A DNA stretch of 64,000 bases from Sinomonas atrocyanea (GTDB lineage Bacteria; Actinomycetota; Actinomycetes; Actinomycetales; Micrococcaceae): contig NZ_JAUSTE010000007.1 of the NCBI RefSeq assembly GCF_030812675.1, positions 144,430 to 208,429 on the forward strand. The letters run 5' to 3'. The position numbers were made by a program, and so were the translations under genes. Shown one piece after another: positions 1 through 7,412 of this stretch; positions within the stretch are counted from its first letter, which is position 1; each line of letters opens with the position of its first letter. The notes under the pieces are model-generated. The model was given only the letters and a program-made list of their open reading frames with translations, was not told the DNA's origin and ran no database searches.

Positions 1-2
1 CA

Positions 3-40
3 GGGACGCACCACGGCGGGCGCGCACCCGCCGTCGTCCC
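3..40. repeat. Hairpin; copy 1 of a repeated gene-tail sequence
   Basis: GGGAC (3-7) pairs with GTCCC (36-40), and ACGGCGGG (13-20) with CCCGCCGT (27-34). Positions 13-39 match 2881-2907 with one mismatch. Read on the minus strand this copy encodes DDGGCAPAVVR, nearly the same as the last residues (DDGGFAPAVVR) of the membrane protein that ends at 2871. This looks like the 3' end of a second, diverged copy of that gene, cut by the window edge, or a shared terminator cassette. Confidence 0.55.
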
Positions 41-150
41 CTCGGTTGCGCTCCCGGGACCCTTCGAGGCGCGGGCCGCAGTCCCGGCGCCCTCAGGTCG
101 GCGCGCGGCGAACCCGACCTCTGCGAGCGCAGCGTCGGTACTCGGGCGAC

Positions 151-756
151 ATGCCGCCCGAGCTGAGCAATACGTCGTTCATCGGCCGACTCCTGGAGGA
201 GATCTCCCGGGAGACAGCCGTTCGGTACCGCAGCGGCGGCCGCCGCCTCGAGAACGTCCTGACGGCTGAGGTCCTGATGCCGCTCTCCTACCTCCCGAGG
301 GACGTGTTCCTCGGAGAAGTGCTGAGGAGCGCCAACGGTGCCGATGCCGCACGCGCCCTCGCAGCGGCCGAGATCGAGGCCGCCGAGGTTGGTCTCCTCC
401 CCGGTGAGTTGACCCCGCTGCTCGGGGTCACGGTCCAGCCGGACGCGGAGCTCTCGGGACCGTCGAGCTACGTGCTCATCGAAGCCAAGCGCCAGGGCAG
501 ATCGTCGTTCCAGCCGACGCAGCTGGCCAAGGAGTTCGTGGCGGCGAAGGCTGCCGCGGCGGATCGCAGGCCGCTGGTGCTGCTCATCCTCGGTGCACCC
601 CCGCCCGCCGCCGTGAGGGGGTACGGTTCGCTCATGCCCGAGGACGCTGTCGCTGATTACCTCCCGGCGGTCACGGGGACACCGGCGGCCGAGACGGACC
701 GGGATGCGGTCACCCGAGAAGCCCTCGACACCATTGCGTGGACCACGTGGGGCTGA
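151..756 (+). CDS. PD-(D/E)XK nuclease-like protein
   Basis: Protein of 201 aa, unrecognised as a whole. The segment PDAELSG...SYVLIEAKRQGRSS has a D, then an ExK on a predicted strand, then a helix with QLAKEF, about residues 95-130. That is the usual order of a PD-(D/E)XK nuclease core (D, ExK, Q), as in restriction-endonuclease-like and NERD-like folds. I start at ATG 151 because the open frame upstream (from 46) is Arg/Pro-rich and unlike protein; the ribosome site is weak. No DNA-binding domain is evident. The next frame, 767-880, could be the broken start of a partner. A restriction role is inference from the motif and the surrounding island. Confidence 0.5.
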   Translation: MPPELSNTSFIGRLLEEISRETAVRYRSGGRRLENVLTAEVLMPLSYLPRDVFLGEVLRSANGADAARALAAAEIEAAEVGLLPGELTPLLGVTVQPDAELSGPSSYVLIEAKRQGRSSFQPTQLAKEFVAAKAAAADRRPLVLLILGAPPPAAVRGYGSLMPEDAVADYLPAVTGTPAAETDRDAVTREALDTIAWTTWG

Positions 757-766
757 GATTGCTCGA

Positions 767-880
767 GTGACTGTGGGACAGCGCGAGCTCTTCTTGGACG
801 AGGGCCATGCCCCCGCTGTAGCCCGAACAGTCGAGCGCCTCGCCCAGTCGGTTGTTCAGGCTGTGACGTGGCGTTCCTAA
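767..880 (+). pseudogene. Short frame, possible truncated partner gene
   Basis: A GTG-started frame of 37 aa (starts MTVGQRELFLDEGHAPAVAR, ends WRS) follows the nuclease-like gene by 10 bases. The sequence is protein-like, with an amphipathic helix. It ends abruptly just before a stretch (881-1072) in which I see no gene, so it may be the stump of a longer gene. It may equally be a chance frame. Confidence 0.25.
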
Positions 881-1072
881 TCAGGCTGGGGTCTGAGTCG
901 AAGGGAGTCAGTGCGCCGCGCCGGCCTCGTCCTGCCCACCGCTCTAGGGCCGACCTTCAAGCTTCGGTTGGCTCAATGAGATCCGTCTTGGGTGAATCCG
1001 GATCTCAGCTCAACGGCATAATCGGAGCCGTCTGCTCTCGTGATTTTGAAATGTGGCTTCCTAGAATTACTC

Positions 1073-1525
1073 ATGGCGACAGAAACCTTCCTGATGCTCT
1101 GGAATCCGGACACGTTCCGAGAGTTTGCAGCGGAGATCCCGGTGCTGCGAGCAGAGATCTCGGCAAATGGTACGGTCAGCGACTGGTGGTCTACCGGAAC
1201 TCGGGTTCATGGCATCGAGGAGGGTGACCGAGTCTTCCTAGTCCGCACGGCGGTGAAGCCGTGGTCCGTCATTGCCTCAGGGCGTGCTTCTGGGACGGTT
1301 TATCATGCCCCTAGACATAGCGCCGATGAGGTGGGTTACAACAACAGGGTCCGGATCGAGTGGGACCACGTGCTCGACCAAGAGCACGCTATGCCGATCC
1401 CTGAGCAGGAGCCCGAGTTGTACGCCTACGTGACTAAGCGTCAAGCGAGCGGGAACAAGCTGAGTCCGGAATGGGCGGCGACGCTGAGCAAATATTGGGA
1501 GAGCCACCTTCGGCTGCACGCCTGA
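1073..1525 (+). CDS. EVE-domain (PUA-like) protein
   Basis: A 150-aa protein consisting of one EVE-like domain. It opens with TFLMLWNPDTF, then GDRVFLVRT and a small-residue turn (VIASGRASGTV), the strand order expected of EVE/ASCH-PUA folds. Known EVE domains bind modified bases (5mC, 5hmC and similar) in DNA and are often fused to nucleases such as McrB or HNH. Here it stands alone, so it may supply recognition for a separate nuclease; the PD-(D/E)XK-like gene at 151-756 is the nearest candidate. I start at ATG 1073 because the domain begins directly there. Local GC is near 50%, below the surroundings, which suggests transfer. Specificity is unknown. Confidence 0.6.
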   Translation: MATETFLMLWNPDTFREFAAEIPVLRAEISANGTVSDWWSTGTRVHGIEEGDRVFLVRTAVKPWSVIASGRASGTVYHAPRHSADEVGYNNRVRIEWDHVLDQEHAMPIPEQEPELYAYVTKRQASGNKLSPEWAATLSKYWESHLRLHA

Positions 1526-1546
1526 CATCTCGCCCGGCGTCGACGT

Positions 1547-2791
1547 TCAGCTTTCCTCGGCGCGCTCCTCTTCCTTGATCGCCGCGCGGAAGGCCCGAAC
1601 CCCGGTGGAGAGCCGGTTCTTGGTGGACTTGACGCGGTCGAGCGCATCGTCGCCCAACTGCTTTGCGGCGTCGACGCCCTCGGCACCGGTGTCGATCACC
1701 TTGTCCCTGACATCCGCAACCGCGTCAACCCATCGCTGCGTCTCGCGAAGCTCGATACTGCTCTCGATGCCTAGCCGCTCCTGGAAGTCGATGACGCCGG
1801 TGGCGGTGCGGTTGCTCGATGTCACCACCGAGCGCGCCGACGTCGGGTGCAGAAGCACCCTCGTGTTCGCCCACTTTGCGGCCGCATCAATCCGGCGCAG
1901 CATGTGCTCGGTGGTCTTTGAGATGAGCTTCCGTCGATTCTGCCGCGCGGTCTTGAGGCCCAAACGGTGCTCGTTGAGCTCATCCGGAGAGGCATCTAGC
2001 ACTCGGTCAAGTTCTAGGACTGCAATCGCGTCCTGCAGCTGAAAGCACTGCGCAAGGATCGCAAGCCACTCGTGGACCTTGGACTCTACTTCCTTAGACA
2101 CCTTGGCGAGATCCCCAATTTTGGCCTTGTCGTCGACCTTGTCCGCGAGTGCATCTAGCTGACGCAGCGCGTACCCCTGGGTCCGTGCGATGGTGGCAGA
2201 CGTTGCCTGCACCTTTGACCACGTGACCTCGGAGACTCGCCCCACCTGGTCGCGGATGGTCATGGCCTCCTCGATGACGAAGTCCACGCCGATCATGTCC
2301 GCGAGTACCGCATCTTTCTGGGCGCGGAGGATGTCGTCGACCTTCTCGTCGATGGTCTTGAGATAGTCCGTGATCTCGTCCATGGTTTGCTGCACAGCGG
2401 CCTGTTGCATCTGGGCGGCGAGAAGTGCGAGCCCTGCAGGATTGGTGGCGAGAGCGGCTCCTCCGGCAAACTGCACGATGCCCTTGATCTGGCCGTTGGC
2501 TGCCTGAACCACACCAAGATTCAGGCCCGTCGTAGAACTCTTCATGAGCCCATACTTCTTGACGAGCTGAGCGGATTCCTCGGTGATCTTCACCCATCGG
2601 CCGGAGTTGGCCGACAGTTCCGAACCCGCCTGCGCGGCTGAGGCTGCGATCCCCAAGACCGAGCCCAGCTTTGGCCTCCTGAATTCACGCGAAGGAAGGC
2701 CCTCAGAAGCGAGGAATCGCTCGACTGCACCCGACTCCCCAATGACCGCCAGACCATCCCCGTCGCTGATCAGCTGAATGTCGTTGTCCAC
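1547..2791 (-). CDS. Helix-rich hypothetical protein with a hydrophobic glycine/alanine segment
   Basis: Protein of 414 aa starting at GTG 2791 behind GGGGAGC. A longer frame exists, but it would overlap the upstream gene and is Arg/Pro-rich. Residues 1-50 (DNDIQLISDGDGLAVIGE) look like a small beta domain. About residues 95-125 form a hydrophobic Gly/Ala stretch (IVQFAGGAALATNPAGLALL). The rest is long amphipathic helix with heptad-like Leu/Ile/Val spacing. This overall shape recalls membrane-active helical proteins, but I recognise no family. The gene lies 79 bases downstream of a three-helix membrane protein on the same strand, so the two may act together. Confidence 0.55.
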   Translation of the reverse strand: MDNDIQLISDGDGLAVIGESGAVERFLASEGLPSREFRRPKLGSVLGIAASAAQAGSELSANSGRWVKITEESAQLVKKYGLMKSSTTGLNLGVVQAANGQIKGIVQFAGGAALATNPAGLALLAAQMQQAAVQQTMDEITDYLKTIDEKVDDILRAQKDAVLADMIGVDFVIEEAMTIRDQVGRVSEVTWSKVQATSATIARTQGYALRQLDALADKVDDKAKIGDLAKVSKEVESKVHEWLAILAQCFQLQDAIAVLELDRVLDASPDELNEHRLGLKTARQNRRKLISKTTEHMLRRIDAAAKWANTRVLLHPTSARSVVTSSNRTATGVIDFQERLGIESSIELRETQRWVDAVADVRDKVIDTGAEGVDAAKQLGDDALDRVKSTKNRLSTGVRAFRAAIKEEERAEES

Positions 2792-2870
2792 CGTCGGCTC
2801 CCCATGATGCGAATGATGCTCCCGGAGAAGTCCGGGCCCCGAGAGAATCTTACCGGCACGCGGCCGGGGT

Positions 2871-3458
2871 CTAGCGGACGACGGCGGGCGCGAACCCGCC
2901 GTCGTCCGCTCCGGCAGCGCGGCCTCCGACCGGGGCGCCGACAAGCCGCTTGAGCTCGGCTACTTCGGCGCTGAGGTCCTGGACTTGCCGCGTCACCCGA
3001 AGGAATTCGGCCTTTCGACGCTGGGCCACAAAGAAGCTCACCACGAGCGACGCGATGCATAGGGGCACCGCGATGGCGAAGGCCCAGCCCGCCGAGGCGA
3101 GGAAGCCCGCGGCCACGGGGAGGGCGGCCTGGACATCGTTGAACTCGTTCACGCCGTCCGCGAGTCCGCTCAGGAGCCCGTCCACGGGCTTCAGGAACTG
3201 GCCAATCATCGGGGTGCCGCCGAGCGTGGGAGCGACGAGCCGCTCGTGCGCGTCGCCGCCCCAGCGTCCATCTCCCAGATGGAACAGGACGTATACGCCG
3301 GCTGCGATATTGGCCGCGGCGAAGACGAGGACAGCGCCAAGGGCGGCCAGGTCAGGCCGACGGTACCGCCACAGGACCAGCAGCAGCCCGGCGACCACCG
3401 CCGCGATCCACGTCAGGTTCTTCAGCCACTCGCTGTTCACGCCGCTCAGAATGTCCAT
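2871..3458 (-). CDS. Membrane protein with C-terminal coiled coil
   Basis: Protein of 195 aa. Hydrophobic segments lie at about residues 14-30 (LTWIAAVVAGLLLVLW), 37-58 (LAALGAVLVFAAANIAAGVY) and 110-145 (AALPVAAGFLASAGWAFAIAVPL..), giving three or four membrane passes. A short coiled coil follows (RKAEFLRVTRQVQDLSAEVA) and then a disordered tail. Start is ATG 3458 with GGGAGGG upstream. It is probably co-transcribed with the helical protein at 1547-2791. Its last 12 codons form the hairpin at 2874-2909. No family recognised. Confidence 0.6.
   Translation of the reverse strand: MDILSGVNSEWLKNLTWIAAVVAGLLLVLWRYRRPDLAALGAVLVFAAANIAAGVYVLFHLGDGRWGGDAHERLVAPTLGGTPMIGQFLKPVDGLLSGLADGVNEFNDVQAALPVAAGFLASAGWAFAIAVPLCIASLVVSFFVAQRRKAEFLRVTRQVQDLSAEVAELKRLVGAPVGGRAAGADDGGFAPAVVR
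2874..2909 (-). terminator. Perfect hairpin inside the gene end
   Basis: A perfect 15-base stem (2874-2888 with 2895-2909) and a 6-base loop, starting right after the stop codon of the membrane protein gene and made of its last codons. There is no T-run. It could be an intrinsic terminator or an attenuator in front of the 1547-2791 gene. A near copy lies at 3-40. Confidence 0.45.
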
Positions 3459-3605
3459 CAGATGATTCCCTCCCTCAAGTCCTTTGGAAGGCTACCGTGC
3501 CGTCGTACCGCTCCGCGGCCAGTCCGACCCTTCCGCGCCTGCGCGTCGGTCAATAGACTGCCCGCACGCTGATATGCCGTTCCCAGCGTTTGGAAGGAAG
3601 TCCTG

Positions 3606-4070
3606 ATGCGGCAGGACCAAGCATGGACTCTCCCACGGCTGGAGAAGGAAATCGCTCAGGCTGCACCGGACGCGATTGATCCTTTTGACGCTTTCCTTGA
3701 TGAGGCGGGGCGTCCCAATGTTTGCGTCACCGGAGTAGTCGAGCCCGCTGCCCGCATACCCATCAACGCGGATGGTGGCCGTCTTGGTTGGCTCTACGTG
3801 CGACTCTATGGCGGCCCCGACTCACTGCGATCCGGGGGTGTGGAGCTTGAGTTTGATCTCGGGCGAGCATTGGGCCACGGCCACGAAGCATTCGCTGAGA
3901 GGTTCATGCGCGACGTCGGCAACTATCCGGAATTCGCTGACGCGGCGCGCGAGTTCGCCGAGCGCGGCGCAACGGCGCGTCGCCCAAACGTCCCGCTGAA
4001 CAGCTCAATTCCGGCTGAGACAATTCGCGCGGTAGTGCGACTTGCCCGTGGCGGCGGCACGACCGTATAG
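3606..4070 (+). CDS. Hypothetical protein
   Basis: Protein of 154 aa, ATG 3606 behind GGAAGGAAG. Mixed alpha/beta composition with no signal peptide or membrane segment. An acidic N-terminal helix (LPRLEKEIAQAAPDAIDPFD) is followed by strands (NVCVTGVVEPAARIPI, GWLYVRLYG). No family recognised. It converges on the SIR2-like gene, with only 8 bases between the stops. It is a single gene on its strand, and its role is unknown. Confidence 0.55.
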   Translation: MRQDQAWTLPRLEKEIAQAAPDAIDPFDAFLDEAGRPNVCVTGVVEPAARIPINADGGRLGWLYVRLYGGPDSLRSGGVELEFDLGRALGHGHEAFAERFMRDVGNYPEFADAAREFAERGATARRPNVPLNSSIPAETIRAVVRLARGGGTTV

Positions 4071-4078
4071 CGGCGGCC

Positions 4079-5641
4079 TCAACGTACTGGTACCAACGGT
4101 TGTTCGAGGATGCGAGCAGGGAGCCCGAGCCCTTCCAACGCCGTCTTTACGACGGCCCACGCGGGGCTGTCCGAGCCGCCATGCTTGGCAACGAGCGTGA
4201 GCAGATCCTCCCGCAGCTCCCGGTCGTGTGCAGCGAGGCTCTCGCCGTATTTCTCGGCGAGCAGATAGGTGTGCTCCTGGGTCGCATGGGCCATCATCGC
4301 GTCCAAGAAGATCTCGAGCCTGCGAGCAGCCACCCCGAAGTCGGCCTTGGCGACAGGATCCGGCGTCATGCGCACCATGGCGAGCCGGCCCTCCCAGGCC
4401 TTGGCATGGAGGCCGTCGGCGGCGACCATGATGGCCGTTCCCAGCTCGCGCTTGCCGCCTTCGGGAAGCGCCCGGTGCACCGCGTGGACGATCTCGTGGA
4501 AGTGGTCGTCGGCGAGGCCGAATCCCACGAACAGCAGATGGTGCGTCATGAGGTGAGCCTTCACCAGCGAAGACAGCGCTTCCCTGTTCGCATTGAAGCC
4601 GAGGTAGTCGTCTCGCGTCAGGACGATGGTCTTCGGCTTCTTCGCGTCCCCGTGCAGCTTCAGGAGCCAGCGGCCCTCTCCCGATTCGTTCGGGATGACG
4701 AAGCGCGGCTCGCCTGCGTCGTCGCAGGCCTTCTCGAACAGCCCGTCGTAGTTGAGCGTGATGGCACCCTCGGACGGCAAGGATGCCAGAAGCGCTGGCG
4801 CGAGTCCGTACCGGGGGACCTCCACACGCTCGGCGATGCTCGACCGGTAGTCGGTGGTGACTCCTCGCTCGGCATAGAGCGTTTCAAGGAGGCTTGCCTG
4901 ATCGAGTGGGTTGAGGCTGCGGAGTTCCTTCAGTTCGTCCGCGGAGAGGTTCAGCGGGACGGCGAGGTCAGCGAGCAGTTCCGCCCACGAAGGGGCCCCG
5001 GCGCTCATGCTCACGCCCGCGCCCAGGAACGGCACGATCCGACCGAGGCCAGCCTTGCGGCCGAGTTCCTCCGCTTGGGCCCTGATGCCGGCATCCAGCT
5101 CTTCCCACCACTCGCCGGGATGGTCGCGGCGAAGCGCCTGGGCCAGGGTGTATGCGGCAGGATCGCGCACGACGACGGCGACGTCCACCGCTTTCTCCCT
5201 CGCCACCTCGCGGCTCGCCTCGAGCAGGGCACGCATCTGGGCCGTCAGATCCTCTGCAGAGCCGCCCGCGCTGCCGAGGAAGGGCAAGGCCAAGAGTCGC
5301 AATGAGCGTCTGCTGCTCGCTTCGGGAAGCGCCTCCAAAGCTGCCTGTGCGAAGGCGCGTACGCGTTCCCGCACCTGCTCGGGCCCCCAATGGTTGTCCG
5401 AAGGGACCGCTGTCGCGATCGGGATCGGCTCGCCGACCTGCAGCGTGGGCACTGCAAAGGCGAGGGTGTCCCCGCGCCGGAAGTCGTCAGGAGCGGCGTC
5501 GTCTGCACGACGATGAAGACCAGCATCGCGGGACATCCACCCCGGCTCGATCTCTACCCACCGATCCGTCGGCAGCAGCCAGGCATCGGCATTGAGATTC
5601 AGCAGGTCGGCGCGGAGGACGAAGACGTGGCCCGTGGTCAT
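4079..5641 (-). CDS. Macro-like/SIR2-like fusion protein
   Basis: Protein of 520 aa. Residues 1-165 look macro-domain-like: VFVLRADLLNLNADAWLLPTD opens like macro domains (strand, D, then NxDA), and LLALPFLGSAGGS (117-129) resembles a phosphate loop. Residues 200-400 form a SIR2-like (SIR2_2) domain with GAGVS (207-211), TLNYDGLFE (295-303), LLKLHGD (326-332, candidate catalytic His330) and FVGFGLADDHF (371-381). SIR2-like domains of defence proteins hydrolyse NAD+, and macro domains bind or process ADP-ribose, so one chain may make and sense an NAD+-derived product. Residues 400-520 are helical and unassigned. An NADase abortive-infection role is inference; a deacylase or nucleotide sensor is also possible. 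Confidence 0.7.
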   Translation of the reverse strand: MTTGHVFVLRADLLNLNADAWLLPTDRWVEIEPGWMSRDAGLHRRADDAAPDDFRRGDTLAFAVPTLQVGEPIPIATAVPSDNHWGPEQVRERVRAFAQAALEALPEASSRRSLRLLALPFLGSAGGSAEDLTAQMRALLEASREVAREKAVDVAVVVRDPAAYTLAQALRRDHPGEWWEELDAGIRAQAEELGRKAGLGRIVPFLGAGVSMSAGAPSWAELLADLAVPLNLSADELKELRSLNPLDQASLLETLYAERGVTTDYRSSIAERVEVPRYGLAPALLASLPSEGAITLNYDGLFEKACDDAGEPRFVIPNESGEGRWLLKLHGDAKKPKTIVLTRDDYLGFNANREALSSLVKAHLMTHHLLFVGFGLADDHFHEIVHAVHRALPEGGKRELGTAIMVAADGLHAKAWEGRLAMVRMTPDPVAKADFGVAARRLEIFLDAMMAHATQEHTYLLAEKYGESLAAHDRELREDLLTLVAKHGGSDSPAWAVVKTALEGLGLPARILEQPLVPVR

Positions 5642-5694
5642 GAAGTTGTCGTATCACGCGGAACGCTTCGGACCGTGCTTCTGTCGACGGCGGC

Positions 5695-6339
5695 TCACCA
5701 GCTGAATCCTCTCGTCAGCCGGAATGACTGAAGTTCTAGAAGAAAGACGTACGAGAAGCCATCTCGCTCGTCCCACGCCGCGGTGGCATCTTGGGTGACC
5801 TCGATCAGGGGAAACTGATCGATCATGACCCGGAGGCCGTGGGGAAGAGGCACCCATTTCTTGCCATCCCTGAAGTAGAGGCGTCCCTCAGCCCTGACCT
5901 CCTTGAGCAGGGCGAGCGCCACCTTCCCCGTGGGTGCGAGGAAGAAGCGGACACCGTCTACAAGCCGTGTCCTATTGAACTCAACCTCGTCCACCGACGG
6001 GCTGTAGTGGTGGTTGTTAGGGTCTGGCTCTCGCCGGTAGATCACAGGGGACGGCTGATCTTCACTTTCCAGCTCGCCCGCTCGGTTCGTCGGGTCCGGG
6101 GCACGGCTCGGCCCAGCGGACTCCATCGCCCTGAGCTCTGCCTGAATGTGGGCGGTCCGCCGCTGGAAGCCCGCCTCCTGCTCCCACGTCGCCGCGACGT
6201 CCGCGTAGTGCATTCCGCCGTCCAAATACCGCGAGACATCCACCGGATTCTCGGCTGCGGCCTCCGTTACCTCCTGCGACCACTCAGAGTGGATACGCCC
6301 CAGTTCCGCGAGCAGTTCCCGGCGTAGTTCATTCGACAT
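5695..6339 (-). CDS. Hypothetical protein
   Basis: Protein of 214 aa with ATG 6339 behind GAGAGGCGAG. The N-terminal half is helical and charged, followed by a disordered Pro/Asp/Asn-rich linker (about residues 75-110). The C-terminal half is a beta-rich domain (VRFFLAPTGKVALALLKEV, GLRVMIDQFPLIEVTQD). No family recognised. It starts 10 bases after the stop of the sigma-like gene (6350-7366), so the two form an operon. A target or regulator of that DNA-binding protein is one possible role. Confidence 0.5.
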   Translation of the reverse strand: MSNELRRELLAELGRIHSEWSQEVTEAAAENPVDVSRYLDGGMHYADVAATWEQEAGFQRRTAHIQAELRAMESAGPSRAPDPTNRAGELESEDQPSPVIYRREPDPNNHHYSPSVDEVEFNRTRLVDGVRFFLAPTGKVALALLKEVRAEGRLYFRDGKKWVPLPHGLRVMIDQFPLIEVTQDATAAWDERDGFSYVFLLELQSFRLTRGFSW

Positions 6340-6349
6340 TTCTCGCCTC

Positions 6350-7366
6350 TCAGTCGGCCGAGCTTACAGAGCGAAGCGCATCGCCCCAGCTGCTGAAGAC
6401 GTTGCGGATGGACGCCACGGACGGACGGGCCCGGCCAGCCTGTGCCTCGACGATGACCCACTCGTGGTAGCTCTCCACGGTCTTCTTCCGATCGGCATCC
6501 GCGACAAAGTCGCGCATGGCCACCCGGTAATCGTCCTCGGTGAACTTCAGCAGGCCCTTGGAACGTCCCCGCGCACTCGTCCCGAGGCCGATGGCAGCCA
6601 GGCCGTCATTCCACCCGCCGAACCGCTTCTGAACGGTCTGGCGGGTCGGCGGCCACGGGGTGGCGCCCTTGCGGGACTCGAAGCCCATGACCGTCACCAG
6701 CTCCTCCCGGAGGGTCCCGTACCGCTTCCCCGTGATCGTCGCGTCCGGATGCGCCTCGACGTGGGCCTGTGCGGACGCGACCACCCCGAGGATCGTGGCA
6801 ACATGCTCAGGCTCGAGGGCGGCCTCGGCCAGCACCGACCGGAGCTCAGAGATGAGCGCCAGGGGAAGATCCGTGGCTGCGCGCTCCAGGTCGGGGGCGA
6901 GCCCGAGCTCTGAGCCGAGCAGGTACCAGATGCCGGCTGCAATGGCCTCGTCCGAGAAGATGTTGTCCGAGTCCTGCTTGTCGAACACGATGTCCGATTC
7001 CTTCAGCGCCTCGTCCGCGACGTCCGCGTCGATGGTGGGATAGACAGACTGGAGGCGCTCGATGGCCTCGGGCCGCGTTGCCCCGGTCGCCGCGATGCGA
7101 CGGGCGAGCTGGCCGTACTCGAGGAGAAACGCGGCTCGCCCGGCCGCACTCGCGGACTCCCGTGCAGCCAGGCGTTGCTTCCGGGACTCCTCGGCGGTCG
7201 CCCCGCCGAGCTTCGCCACGATCTGGCGCACCCGCTCGCGGGTCACGCCGGAGCTGGCGCCGATGGACTCGAGCGTCTCGCCGGCGGCATACCTCTCGAC
7301 CATCTGCGCATTGCGCTGCTGGAAGGTCAGCTCAGCCGCGATCCCCAGCTCAGGTGAGGTGCTCAT
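6350..7366 (-). CDS. Sigma-region-4-like HTH protein with HNH-associated repeats
   Basis: Protein of 338 aa, start ATG 7366 behind TAGGAG. Residues 12-52 match the region-4 helix-turn-helix of sigma-70 factors (ERYAAGETLESIGASSGVTR, then ERVRQIV). There is no region 2, so it is not a complete sigma factor. Two C-terminal stretches share the pattern Pro-(S/T)-x-x-(T/S)-(V/I)-x-x-x-F-x-x-W-x-x-(G/A)-L: WPPTRQTVQKRFGGWNDGLA and RPSVASIRNVFSSWGDAL. This pattern resembles the DNA-binding repeat often found next to HNH homing endonucleases. Probably a sequence-specific DNA-binding regulator; the target is unknown. Confidence 0.6.
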   Translation of the reverse strand: MSTSPELGIAAELTFQQRNAQMVERYAAGETLESIGASSGVTRERVRQIVAKLGGATAEESRKQRLAARESASAAGRAAFLLEYGQLARRIAATGATRPEAIERLQSVYPTIDADVADEALKESDIVFDKQDSDNIFSDEAIAAGIWYLLGSELGLAPDLERAATDLPLALISELRSVLAEAALEPEHVATILGVVASAQAHVEAHPDATITGKRYGTLREELVTVMGFESRKGATPWPPTRQTVQKRFGGWNDGLAAIGLGTSARGRSKGLLKFTEDDYRVAMRDFVADADRKKTVESYHEWVIVEAQAGRARPSVASIRNVFSSWGDALRSVSSAD

Positions 7367-7412
7367 GGTCAAACTCCTATCGCGTGGGTCCGACATTTCT
7401 CGTCAGCGGCAC

